23,521 bases of DNA from JBAOHV01 sp963714875. Lineage in GTDB: Bacteria > Actinomycetota > Acidimicrobiia > Acidimicrobiales > Microtrichaceae. The notes under the pieces were generated by a model, which had not been told where the DNA came from, made no database searches, and saw only the letters and a list, made by a program, of their open reading frames with translations. The position numbers and the translations under genes are program-made. Location: contig CAVQQI010000009.1 of assembly GCA_963714875.1 (NCBI GenBank), forward strand, positions 1 to 23,521, in the 5' to 3' direction. Below, piece after piece: positions 1-7,557 of the stretch. Position 1 is the first letter of the stretch, and each line of letters starts with the position of its first letter.

Positions 1-606
1 GGCCCCCGACCGCGCTCCCCACCCGGGTTCGGTGCCTGCTGGTCGCTGTTCACCTACGACGGTCCCGCGAAGGAGCTGATCGCCGCACTCAAGTTCCGCC
101 ATCACCGCGATGCGTTCGCGCTGCTGGGTTCCGCCATGGCGGACCTCCTGCCCCCCGCCGAGCGGCGTGCGACACACGCGGTGACCTGGGCACCGACCAC
201 GGCTGCGCGACGGCGACGGCGGGGCTACGACCAGGCCGAGGAGCTCGCTCGCTCCGTCGCCGCGCGGCTCGGTCGCCCCTGCGGCCCGATGCTGCGCCGC
301 GTCGGTGGTGGGGCGCAGACCGGACGCACCAGGGCCCAGCGACTCGACGGCGCCACGTTCGAGCCCCACGGTGCCATCAGCGGCCGCGCCCATGGTGCGA
401 GCCGCATGCCCAGAACCGTCGGCACGAGCGCCCGAGAAGGTCCGACCGTGCCGCGGGCGACTCCGACACGGGCGCACCAGACAGGGCCGGTACTGGTCGT
501 CGACGATGTCCGCACCACCGGATCGACCCTGGTCGCCGCCGCCGATGCGCTCCTCGCCAGCGGCTCCGACCAGCTCATGGCGGTCACGCTGGCGGTCACT
601 CTGTGA
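1..606 (+). CDS. comF: ComF family phosphoribosyltransferase-like protein, 5' end cut by window
   Basis: The reading frame is open from base 1 to the TGA at 604-606, giving 201 visible residues; the true start lies outside the window. The opening part (WSLFTYDGPAKELIAALKFR) is the block that follows the N-terminal zinc finger in ComF proteins. It is followed by an RRRGYDQAEELA block, typical of the family, and a PRPP-binding loop VLVVDDVRTTGSTL near residues 163-176. The family has a type I phosphoribosyltransferase fold; ComF is linked to DNA uptake in competent bacteria, but in actinobacteria its role is mostly unproven. About 30 extra residues, rich in Arg, Pro and Thr, separate the conserved Arg/Gln block from the PRPP loop, which is longer than usual. 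The gene is convergent with the SDR gene downstream. Family assignment is firm; function is not. Confidence 0.85.
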   Translation, partial: GPRPRSPPGFGACWSLFTYDGPAKELIAALKFRHHRDAFALLGSAMADLLPPAERRATHAVTWAPTTAARRRRRGYDQAEELARSVAARLGRPCGPMLRRVGGGAQTGRTRAQRLDGATFEPHGAISGRAHGASRMPRTVGTSAREGPTVPRATPTRAHQTGPVLVVDDVRTTGSTLVAAADALLASGSDQLMAVTLAVTL

Positions 607-624
607 GGACGATCCGTGGGGCGA

Positions 625-646
625 CCGCTGCGGGCGACGACAGCGG
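625..646. terminator. Possible bidirectional hairpin between convergent comF and SDR genes
   Basis: CCGCTG at 625-630 pairs with CAGCGG at 641-646 around a 10-base loop. It lies in the 57-base gap between the two stop codons. There is no T-tract, so this is only a candidate. Confidence 0.3.
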
Positions 647-663
647 ACGCCGGCCCGGGCGGA

Positions 664-1512
664 TCAGTTCCCCGGCAGGCTCGCCGAGGGGTTCTCCCCC
701 GAGAGCATCCGATCGACCCTGTCGCGCACCATCCCCTGCCACTCGGGGTGCGTGAGCACGTAGAAGCGACGCTCGCGGATGGCCTCGACGACCAGCGACG
801 CCACATGCGCCGGCTGGAGCCCCTCGGCGATCCAGTTGCTCACCATCTCCTTGATCGCCAGCGTGCCCGGGTCGAGCTCCTCCTCGACCCCACCGGCCAC
901 CAGGTCGGGGCGATTGCGTTCGGACTCGTGGATCCTCGTCCGCACCCACCCGGGGCACAGCACGCTCACGCCGACCTCGGGGTGGGTCATCTCCAATTCG
1001 GCATGCATCGTCTCGGACAGCGTCACGACACCGTGCTTCGCCACGTTGTAGGGCGACATCCCCGCGTTGGAGGTGAGCCCCGCCATGGAAGCGGTGTTCA
1101 CGATGTGGCCGCCACCGCTGGCGATGATCAACGGCGTGAAGGTGCGCACGCCGTGGATCACCCCCCACAGGTCGACGTCGATGATCCACCGCCAGGTCTC
1201 CAGGTCGATCTCCCACGACAGACCGCCACCGGAGACCCCGGCGTTGTTGCACGCGACGTGCAACGCTCCGAACACGTCCATCGCCGCGGCGCCCAGTCGG
1301 TCCACCTCGGCGGGTTTCGAGACGTCGGCGGTGACCGCGAACACGTCGGCGCCGGCGGACCGCAGCTCCTGGGCGACCGTCTCGAGCGTGTCGGTCTCCA
1401 CATCTGCGAGCACGACCTTCATGCCCTGCTGGGTCAACGCAGTGGCCAACGCACGGCCGATCCCGCTCGCCGCACCGGTCACCACTGCGACCTTGCCCGA
1501 GAACTCCTCCAC
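664..1512 (-). CDS. SDR family NAD(P)-dependent oxidoreductase
   Basis: This is a classical short-chain dehydrogenase/reductase of 282 residues. The cofactor motif TGAASGIG sits about 10 residues from the start, NNAG is near residue 90, and the catalytic Ser and YNVAK (Tyr and Lys) are near residues 137-155. The C-terminal extension WQGMVRDRVDRMLSGENP is seen in many actinobacterial SDRs of unknown substrate. I chose the GTG at 1512 because an AGGGGG Shine-Dalgarno-like sequence lies about 7 bases upstream and the Rossmann strand begins directly after it; an in-frame extension to 1563 is possible but is Cys/Arg-rich and unlike the family. It sits 163 bases downstream of ahcY on the same strand, with a strong hairpin between them, so it probably has its own promoter. 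The substrate cannot be told from sequence. Confidence 0.88.
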   Translation of the reverse strand: MEEFSGKVAVVTGAASGIGRALATALTQQGMKVVLADVETDTLETVAQELRSAGADVFAVTADVSKPAEVDRLGAAAMDVFGALHVACNNAGVSGGGLSWEIDLETWRWIIDVDLWGVIHGVRTFTPLIIASGGGHIVNTASMAGLTSNAGMSPYNVAKHGVVTLSETMHAELEMTHPEVGVSVLCPGWVRTRIHESERNRPDLVAGGVEEELDPGTLAIKEMVSNWIAEGLQPAHVASLVVEAIRERRFYVLTHPEWQGMVRDRVDRMLSGENPSASLPGN

Positions 1513-1591
1513 CTGACACCCCCTGTCGCGGCACCGTCGGCACCGGGCCGCGCACCCTACCAATCCAGCCGGTGCGGCCCGGACGCGACAG

Positions 1592-1603
1592 GGTCGGCCG
1601 ACC
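1592..1603. repeat. 12-bp perfect palindrome upstream of the SDR gene
   Basis: GGTCGGCCGACC is self-complementary and lies about 80 bases upstream of the SDR start. It could be a regulator site or part of the terminator region of ahcY. No binding protein can be named. Confidence 0.35.
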
Positions 1604-1613
1604 GGGACGCGAA

Positions 1614-1647
1614 CGTCCCGGCGTCACCTCGCAGCGACGCCGGGACG
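1614..1647 (-). terminator. Strong hairpin downstream of ahcY, likely terminator
   Basis: CGTCCCGGCGTC (1614-1625) pairs perfectly over 12 bp with GACGCCGGGACG (1636-1647) around a 10-base loop. It begins about 28 bases after the ahcY stop on the minus strand. The bases after the stem on that strand start TTCG, so there is almost no U-tract. That is common for terminator-like hairpins in GC-rich actinobacteria. Confidence 0.6.
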
Positions 1648-1675
1648 AGTCGGAGCAGTGCTCGATCCGTGCGGG

Positions 1676-3127
<1,452 letters not shown>

Positions 3128-3230
3128 GGTTCCTCCTGCGCGACCGGCTCGGAGAGCGTTCGGGGGCGCGCACATCGGCGTCGGTGGACGTTGGTCGGGC
3201 TGGGGTCGTCTGACGCCGGGTTCACTGCAG

Positions 3231-3249
3231 CCCTCGCAGCGCACGAGGG
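3231..3249 (-). promoter_or_regulatory. Hairpin and overlapping possible -10 box upstream of ahcY
   Basis: On the minus strand, CCCTCG and CGAGGG form a 6-bp stem around a 7-base loop. TACCCT, a plausible -10 hexamer, ends inside the 5' arm (3251-3246). This would place transcription start near 3239, leaving a leader of about 110 bases. No good -35 box is visible. The hairpin may be an operator rather than an RNA structure. Confidence 0.3.
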
Positions 3250-3420
3250 TACCGCGCACACCGGGCGCCCGAACGAATCCCGCTCCTGCGGTGACCTCGG
3301 CGGCTGCGGCCAGCGGCGCGGATCTGCGGCACGGCCACACTGCGGCACGGCGGCACGGCCAGCGGGTTTCGGGAGGCACCACGACGACATACGCACACCC
3401 CTGCCACCCAGAGCACCGGC

Positions 3421-3442
3421 GCGCCGGCGCCAGCGCCGGCGC
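3421..3442 (-). terminator. Perfect GC palindrome after the isomerase stop codon
   Basis: Two 10-base arms (GCGCCGGCGC twice, self-complementary) flank a two-base centre. It lies about 28-49 bases beyond the stop of the SIS isomerase gene, and further GCGCCGGCG-like copies follow to about 3452. It could form a very stable RNA hairpin but has no U-tract, so the terminator role is inferred. Confidence 0.45.
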
Positions 3443-3469
3443 CCGCGCCGGCGATGGCGCAGCACCCGG

Positions 3470-4495
3470 TCAGCCGAGTGCGAGGCGCTGCTTGATCTCG
3501 TCGAGGACCGGCACGGGACCCGGGTCGACGTCTTCGTCGGCCGCCATCTGCAACGTCACCAACTCGCCGATCAGGATCAGATCGAACAGCTGGGCCAGTG
3601 CACCGTCGCCCTTCGCTCGGATCTCGACGACGTCGTTGACCACCTCGTCGCAGAACTCGGACACGAGCTCGAACCGGCGCTGCACCTGCGGATGCTCATG
3701 GTCGTGGCGCAACAACACCATGGTGAACACCTGTCGGGTCACGTCGCCGTGCTGGCCCCACCCGCAGATCTCGTTGTGGGTCAGCTCGGGAAGGCGGTTG
3801 GCGAACGCGGCGACCTTCGGGTTCTCGTTGAACTGGCCCTTCCACCGCCACGCAGCGACCTCGCCCAACGCACCGCCGCCGTAGACGATCGGCAGTGTGC
3901 GACCGATGCGACGGGCCGCCCTGGTGACCAGCGACGGGTCGGCGTCGAGCTCGATCCGTCGGGCCCGCATCGCGTCGATCGCTCGTTCGACCTGCCCCAC
4001 GGCGTCATCGAGCAGCCCGAGCTGCTCGAGCACCACGAGTGGGGGCACCGCCACCGCGGCGATGCCCGCACGCGGCATCGGGATCGACGCGTCCAACTGC
4101 ACCACCGGCGCCCCCCACTCGCGGGCGATGCGCGCCAGGTGTCCGCCCGCGGTGACCGCAACCAGCCGAGCGCCGGCACCCACGGCGCTGTGCACCGCAG
4201 CGATGGTCTCCTCGGTGTTGCCCGAGAACGACACCGCGATCACCAGGGTGTCGGGCCCGACGAACCCCGGGCACTCGTAGTGCTTGTTGACCACGATCGG
4301 CACCGGACAGGTTGCTGCGCCGACCGCGGCGAGCACGTCACCGGCGATGCCGCTGCCGCCCATGCCCAGCACGACCACCGAGGAGATGCCCTCCGCCGGC
4401 GGCAGACCCTCGACCGCGTCCATTGCGTCGAGCGCTGCACGCATCTGTTCGGGCAGCGCGCGAGCAGCCGCGGCCATCCCCAGGGTGTCGATCAC
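3470..4495 (-). CDS. SIS-domain bifunctional phosphoglucose/phosphomannose isomerase
   Basis: The 341-residue protein has the double SIS fold of the small bifunctional PGI/PMI family, which interconverts fructose-6-P with glucose-6-P and mannose-6-P. Family landmarks are GMGGSGI near residues 44-50, the phosphosugar loop SFSGNTEET at 89-97, QFNENPK at 221-227 and ELTHNEICGW at 237-246, which carry the usual catalytic Glu and His. Its place after phosphomannomutase and Trm112 fits a supply of mannose-phosphate. No type I manA gene is seen in the window, so this may be the only local mannose-6-P source. The GTG at 4495 begins 12 bases after the Trm112 stop; an ATG at 4477 is an alternative, and neither has a strong ribosome site. 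Translational coupling with the upstream gene is likely. Confidence 0.88.
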   Translation of the reverse strand: MIDTLGMAAAARALPEQMRAALDAMDAVEGLPPAEGISSVVVLGMGGSGIAGDVLAAVGAATCPVPIVVNKHYECPGFVGPDTLVIAVSFSGNTEETIAAVHSAVGAGARLVAVTAGGHLARIAREWGAPVVQLDASIPMPRAGIAAVAVPPLVVLEQLGLLDDAVGQVERAIDAMRARRIELDADPSLVTRAARRIGRTLPIVYGGGALGEVAAWRWKGQFNENPKVAAFANRLPELTHNEICGWGQHGDVTRQVFTMVLLRHDHEHPQVQRRFELVSEFCDEVVNDVVEIRAKGDGALAQLFDLILIGELVTLQMAADEDVDPGPVPVLDEIKQRLALG

Positions 4496-4507
4496 GAGTC
4501 GGCCCGG

Positions 4508-4759
4508 TCAGTCGACCGAGAAGGTCGGCTCGACCCCGTCGGCAGCCGCCTTCGCCGCGAGCCGGTCGGCCTCGGCATCGTCGACGGCGGTGGCCTCGTC
4601 GATCAGCATCACGGGGATGCCGTCGCGCACGGCATAGGTGCGCTGCAACCGAGGGTTGTACAGGACCTGTTCGTCGGCGAAGTACAACAACGGACCCTTG
4701 TCCTCGGGGCATGCGAGGATCTCGAGCAGTCGGGGATCGAGCTGATCAGCAGTACTCAT
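4508..4759 (-). CDS. Trm112/YcaR-like small protein with degenerate zinc site
   Basis: This 83-residue protein matches the Trm112 family through LLEILACPEDKGPLLY near residues 11-26 and the signature VRDGIPVMLIDEA near 44-56. In zinc-binding members CPxC and a second Cys pair hold a metal; here only one Cys remains (CPED, and YNPRLQRTY in place of the second pair), so it probably does not bind zinc. Eukaryotic Trm112 activates methyltransferases; the role of the bacterial short forms is not settled. The ATG at 4759 is preceded by GGAGAG at a good distance. It lies between phosphomannomutase and the isomerase, a recurrent actinobacterial arrangement from memory, which hints at a link with that pathway or with a neighbouring methyltransferase. 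Confidence 0.85.
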   Translation of the reverse strand: MSTADQLDPRLLEILACPEDKGPLLYFADEQVLYNPRLQRTYAVRDGIPVMLIDEATAVDDAEADRLAAKAAADGVEPTFSVD

Positions 4760-4810
4760 GTGGGATCTCTCCTGTCGAGCGCCTGATCGGGACGGTGACC
4801 CCTGCGGCGC

Positions 4811-4846
4811 TGTCGATGTCGATGTCGATGTCGGTGTCGGTGTGGG
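4811..4846. repeat. Hexanucleotide tandem repeat (TGTCGA/TGTCGG) upstream of Trm112 gene
   Basis: Three exact TGTCGA units (4811-4828) are followed by two TGTCGG (4829-4840) and a degenerate TGTGGG (4841-4846). It lies in the 162-base gap between phosphomannomutase and the Trm112-like gene. No gene is credible in this gap. Confidence 0.85.
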
Positions 4847-4921
4847 ACTCGGTGTGCGGTGATGCTTCCGGCGTGATGACGTGCGCTGCGGGGTGCCCCG
4901 GGGGATCCTGGGACGCCCGGG

Positions 4922-6283
4922 TCAGCCGACCATGACCGCACGCACCTCGTCCACCCTGGCGGCGCACGCGGCATCGTCGGCAGCCTCGAGGTTGAGACGG
5001 AGCAGCGGTTCGGTGTTGGACGGGCGCAGGTTGAACCACCAGTCCCCGCCATCGACGGTGAGTCCGTCCAGCCGGTCCTGGTCGAGCGTGCCGTAGTGCT
5101 GAGCCACCCGCTCGATGACCGCAGCGGTGTCCTCGACACGGGTGTTGATCTCGCCGGATGCGGCGTAGCGCTCGAAGGGCGCTCGGAGCTCCGACAACGA
5201 GACCCCCGCCACGGAGAGCTGCTCCAGCACGACCAGCGCCGCGATCAGTCCGGAGTCGGCGCGGTAGTTGTCACGGAAGTAGTAGTGCGCGGAGTGCTCA
5301 CCGCCGAACACGGCGCCGGTCTCGGCCATGACGCCCTTGATGAACGAGTGACCGACCCGGGTCCGCACCGGCGTGCCGCCGTGCTCCCGCACCACCTCGG
5401 GCACGGTCTTGGAGCAGATCAGGTTGTGGATCACCGTCTCGCCCGGATGCTTGTCCAGGATGCCCGCGGCGATGATGGCCGTCGTGGTGGATCCCGACAG
5501 ACCGTGCCCCTGTTCGTCGACCAGGAACACACGGTCGGCGTCGCCATCGAAGGCCAGCCCGACATCGGCGCCGATCTCGACCACGCGAGCACGCAGATCC
5601 GCAGTGTTCTCGGGCTGGATCGGGTCGGCGGGGTGGTTGGGGAAGGTGCCGTCGAGCTCGCCGTACATGACCTCGAGATCGAAGGGCAGCGACGAGAACA
5701 CCGCCGGCACCACGAGGCCACCCATGCCGTTCGCGGTGTCGGCCACCACCTTCAGCGGAGCCAGGGCATCGACGTCGACGAAGCTGCGCACGTGGTCGGC
5801 GAAGGCATCCAGGAGGTCCTGCTGGGACCGACTTCCCCGGTTCGGGGCGTCCTGGATCGACCCGGCGAGGCAGGCGGCTGCCCCGTCGCGGATCTCGTGG
5901 AGGCCGCTGTCCTCGCCGATCGGGCGGGCACCAGCCGAGCAGAACTTGATGCCGTTGTACTGCGCCGGGTTGTGTGACGCGGTGAACATCGCTCCGGGAG
6001 CGTCGAGCGACCCCGCGGCGAAGTACAACAGGTCGGTCGACCCCAGGCCGAGGTCGACCAGGTCGAGGCCCGCGCTCGTGACCCCGTCGGCGAAGGCGTC
6101 GACCATGCCGACGCCCGACGGGCGCATGTCACGGGCGACCAGGACTCGGGTCACGGTCGGATCTGCGGCGACCGTGAACCGGGCGAAGGCGACGCCGACC
6201 GCCCGGGCGATGCGCTCGTCGAACTGCTCGGGGACCACTCCCCGCACGTCGTAGGCCTTGAAGATGGCATCCAGGTCCGTCAC
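4922..6283 (-). CDS. manB: Phosphomannomutase/phosphoglucomutase
   Basis: An alpha-D-phosphohexomutase of 453 residues that converts mannose-6-P to mannose-1-P (possibly glucose phosphates too). All four domains are visible: N-terminal FKAYDVRG, the active-site phosphoserine loop TASHNP near residues 101-106, the magnesium loop DGDADR, the sugar-binding GGEHSAH, and the C-terminal phosphate loop RPSNTEPLLR. I chose the GTG at 6283 because FKAYDVRG normally lies within about 10 residues of the start, and because TAGTGT, a good -10 box, lies 8 bases before it, suggesting a leaderless message. An in-frame ATG at 6358 would add 25 residues made of a 15-bp tandem repeat and is less likely. It heads a run with Trm112 and the isomerase. 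Confidence 0.94.
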   Translation of the reverse strand: MTDLDAIFKAYDVRGVVPEQFDERIARAVGVAFARFTVAADPTVTRVLVARDMRPSGVGMVDAFADGVTSAGLDLVDLGLGSTDLLYFAAGSLDAPGAMFTASHNPAQYNGIKFCSAGARPIGEDSGLHEIRDGAAACLAGSIQDAPNRGSRSQQDLLDAFADHVRSFVDVDALAPLKVVADTANGMGGLVVPAVFSSLPFDLEVMYGELDGTFPNHPADPIQPENTADLRARVVEIGADVGLAFDGDADRVFLVDEQGHGLSGSTTTAIIAAGILDKHPGETVIHNLICSKTVPEVVREHGGTPVRTRVGHSFIKGVMAETGAVFGGEHSAHYYFRDNYRADSGLIAALVVLEQLSVAGVSLSELRAPFERYAASGEINTRVEDTAAVIERVAQHYGTLDQDRLDGLTVDGGDWWFNLRPSNTEPLLRLNLEAADDAACAARVDEVRAVMVG

Positions 6284-6291
6284 GGGCGGCA

Positions 6292-6297
6292 ACACTA
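6292..6297 (-). promoter_or_regulatory. -10 box TAGTGT, leaderless start of phosphomannomutase
   Basis: TAGTGT on the minus strand ends 8 bases before the GTG at 6283. There is no Shine-Dalgarno sequence between them. No recognisable -35 box is seen. Confidence 0.5.
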
Positions 6298-6315
6298 GCG
6301 GCGTCCGGGCCCTTG

Positions 6316-6375
6316 GCTGTCGGTTCAGCGGCCCTCGGCTCAGCGCCTGTGCGTTCATGAGCTGTCGGCTCAGGG
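6316..6375. repeat. Four-unit 15-bp degenerate tandem repeat across the GtrA-GT2 stop codon
   Basis: The units begin at 6316, 6331, 6346 and 6361, each 15 bases, of the form GCTGTCGGYTCAGSG. The first and last differ at few positions; the third is most diverged. The stop codon of the minus-strand fusion gene (6370-6372) lies inside the last unit. The repeat fills most of the 86-base gap before phosphomannomutase. Confidence 0.7.
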
Positions 6376-7557
6376 GCGCTCCACGCGCAAGGGCAGCTCG
6401 GTGACATCGACCTCGTAGCGGCCGATCCTGCCCCATCGACGGATCCGGAACAGATCCCGGACCAGCAGGGCTGCGTCACGAGCGACGTTCACCGTGGAGC
6501 GGCTGGAGTTCACCACCTCGACGGGCACCTCGAGCAGCGTGAGCCGGTACCGCTCGATCAGGTGGAACATCTCGACGTCGAACGCGAAGCCGTCGATGCG
6601 GGAATGGCTGAACACGACCCGCCCGACGTCGGACCGCATCGCCTTGAGCCCGCACTGCGTGTCCCGGTACCGCCCCAGCAGCACCATCCCGGTCAGCACG
6701 TTGATGACACGCCCGCCGACCTCTCGCAGCCGACCGGCACGCACCACCGTGCGCGTCTCGACGTGCTGGCGACTGCCCACCACGACGTCCCAACCCGCCT
6801 CGACGCCGTCGAGCAGCACCAGGAGCTGCTCCGGGGCATAGGACAGATCGGCGTCGGTGAACGCCACCGTGCGACCGTGCGCGGCGAGCACCCCCAGTCG
6901 CACCGCGGCACCCTTGCCGCGGTTCGGTGAGCTGCGCACCACGACATCGGCACCAGCGGCCTCGGCCTGCGCAGCGGTGTCGTCGTCGGAGCCGTCGTCG
7001 ACGACCACCACCTCGAGATCGCCGGCACGGTCCAGGCTCTCGAGCGCATCGCGGATGGCGCGAACCGTGACGCCGATGCGATCCGCCTCCCGGAAGGCGG
7101 GCACGACCACGCTCAGCCGGCGGTTGCCGGGGGCGACGGGGCGCCGCGCCGGCTCACCCTGGACGTCGCGCACAGAGGCGAACATCGTGTCGCGATAGGT
7201 GATCATCCGGGCTGCGAACGCAGCCGCCAGCGCCGGCAACTTGATCAACAGCACCGGCAACCACCAGCCCGGACGCAACAACCAGTCCATGAACGACACC
7301 ACGGCCACGTCGACCACCAGCGCCAGCGCCGCAGTGGAGAGGTACGGGCCCAACCGCTCGAACCAGCGCCGGGTCGGGTCGTCGGGGAAGGTGACGAGGG
7401 CATGCAGCACCCACGACACCGCCGTCGCGACCGCGACCGCTGCAGCGTCGGCCCACCAGACCTGCCAGCCGGCCCACTCCACCAGCACCACGAAGAGCGC
7501 GATGTCGATGACCGTCGCGGTGGTGCCGACCAGCGCGATCCGGCGAAGGAGGTTCAC
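6370..7557 (-). CDS. GtrA-like membrane domain fused to a GT2 dolichyl-phosphate-glucose-synthase-like glycosyltransferase
   Basis: The protein has 395 residues. Residues 1-125 look like a GtrA domain: about four hydrophobic helices, with the SWVLHALVTF block near 48-57. Residues 147-395 are a GT2 domain close to polyprenyl-phosphate sugar synthases: VVPAFREADRI at 151-161, VVVDDGSDDDT at 184-194, NRGKGAAVR at 212-220, the metal-binding TDADLS at 234-239, and DTQCGLKAM further on. Such enzymes load a sugar from a nucleotide donor onto a polyprenyl phosphate at the membrane; GtrA proteins are thought to help flip it. Most known fusions place GT2 first, so the order here is reversed. The GTG at 7557 overlaps the stop of the upstream gene (GTGA), which fixes the start and implies coupled translation. 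Confidence 0.88.
   Translation of the reverse strand: MNLLRRIALVGTTATVIDIALFVVLVEWAGWQVWWADAAAVAVATAVSWVLHALVTFPDDPTRRWFERLGPYLSTAALALVVDVAVVSFMDWLLRPGWWLPVLLIKLPALAAAFAARMITYRDTMFASVRDVQGEPARRPVAPGNRRLSVVVPAFREADRIGVTVRAIRDALESLDRAGDLEVVVVDDGSDDDTAAQAEAAGADVVVRSSPNRGKGAAVRLGVLAAHGRTVAFTDADLSYAPEQLLVLLDGVEAGWDVVVGSRQHVETRTVVRAGRLREVGGRVINVLTGMVLLGRYRDTQCGLKAMRSDVGRVVFSHSRIDGFAFDVEMFHLIERYRLTLLEVPVEVVNSSRSTVNVARDAALLVRDLFRIRRWGRIGRYEVDVTELPLRVERP

Larger units (their letters stand above)
3128..3469. other. Gene-free gap between the isomerase gene and ahcY
   Basis: No convincing protein is encoded here; the open frames are Arg/Pro-rich shadows. Reading on the minus strand, it holds a GC palindrome just after the isomerase stop, three copies of GCGGCACGG (+ strand 3326-3334, 3342-3350, 3350-3358), a possible -10 box TACCCT (3251-3246), a CCCTCG/CGAGGG hairpin (3231-3249) and the ahcY ribosome binding site at its end. 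It probably carries the ahcY promoter and a leader of about 110 bases. Confidence 0.6.

Noticed and set aside
3128..3250. SAH riboswitch in the ahcY leader
   Set aside because: The leader has a GCGCTGC and a short hairpin that recall the SAH riboswitch, but the conserved core, the P1 pairing and the downstream pseudoknot arm do not line up. A covariance-model search (Rfam SAH_riboswitch) would decide.
6284..6358. N-terminal extension of phosphomannomutase from ATG 6358
   Set aside because: The extension consists of the tandem repeat and Pro/Arg residues, and it would start upstream of the likely promoter at 6292-6297.
6316..6375. CRISPR-like array
   Set aside because: The units are only 15 bases, directly adjacent and degenerate, without spacers or cas genes.
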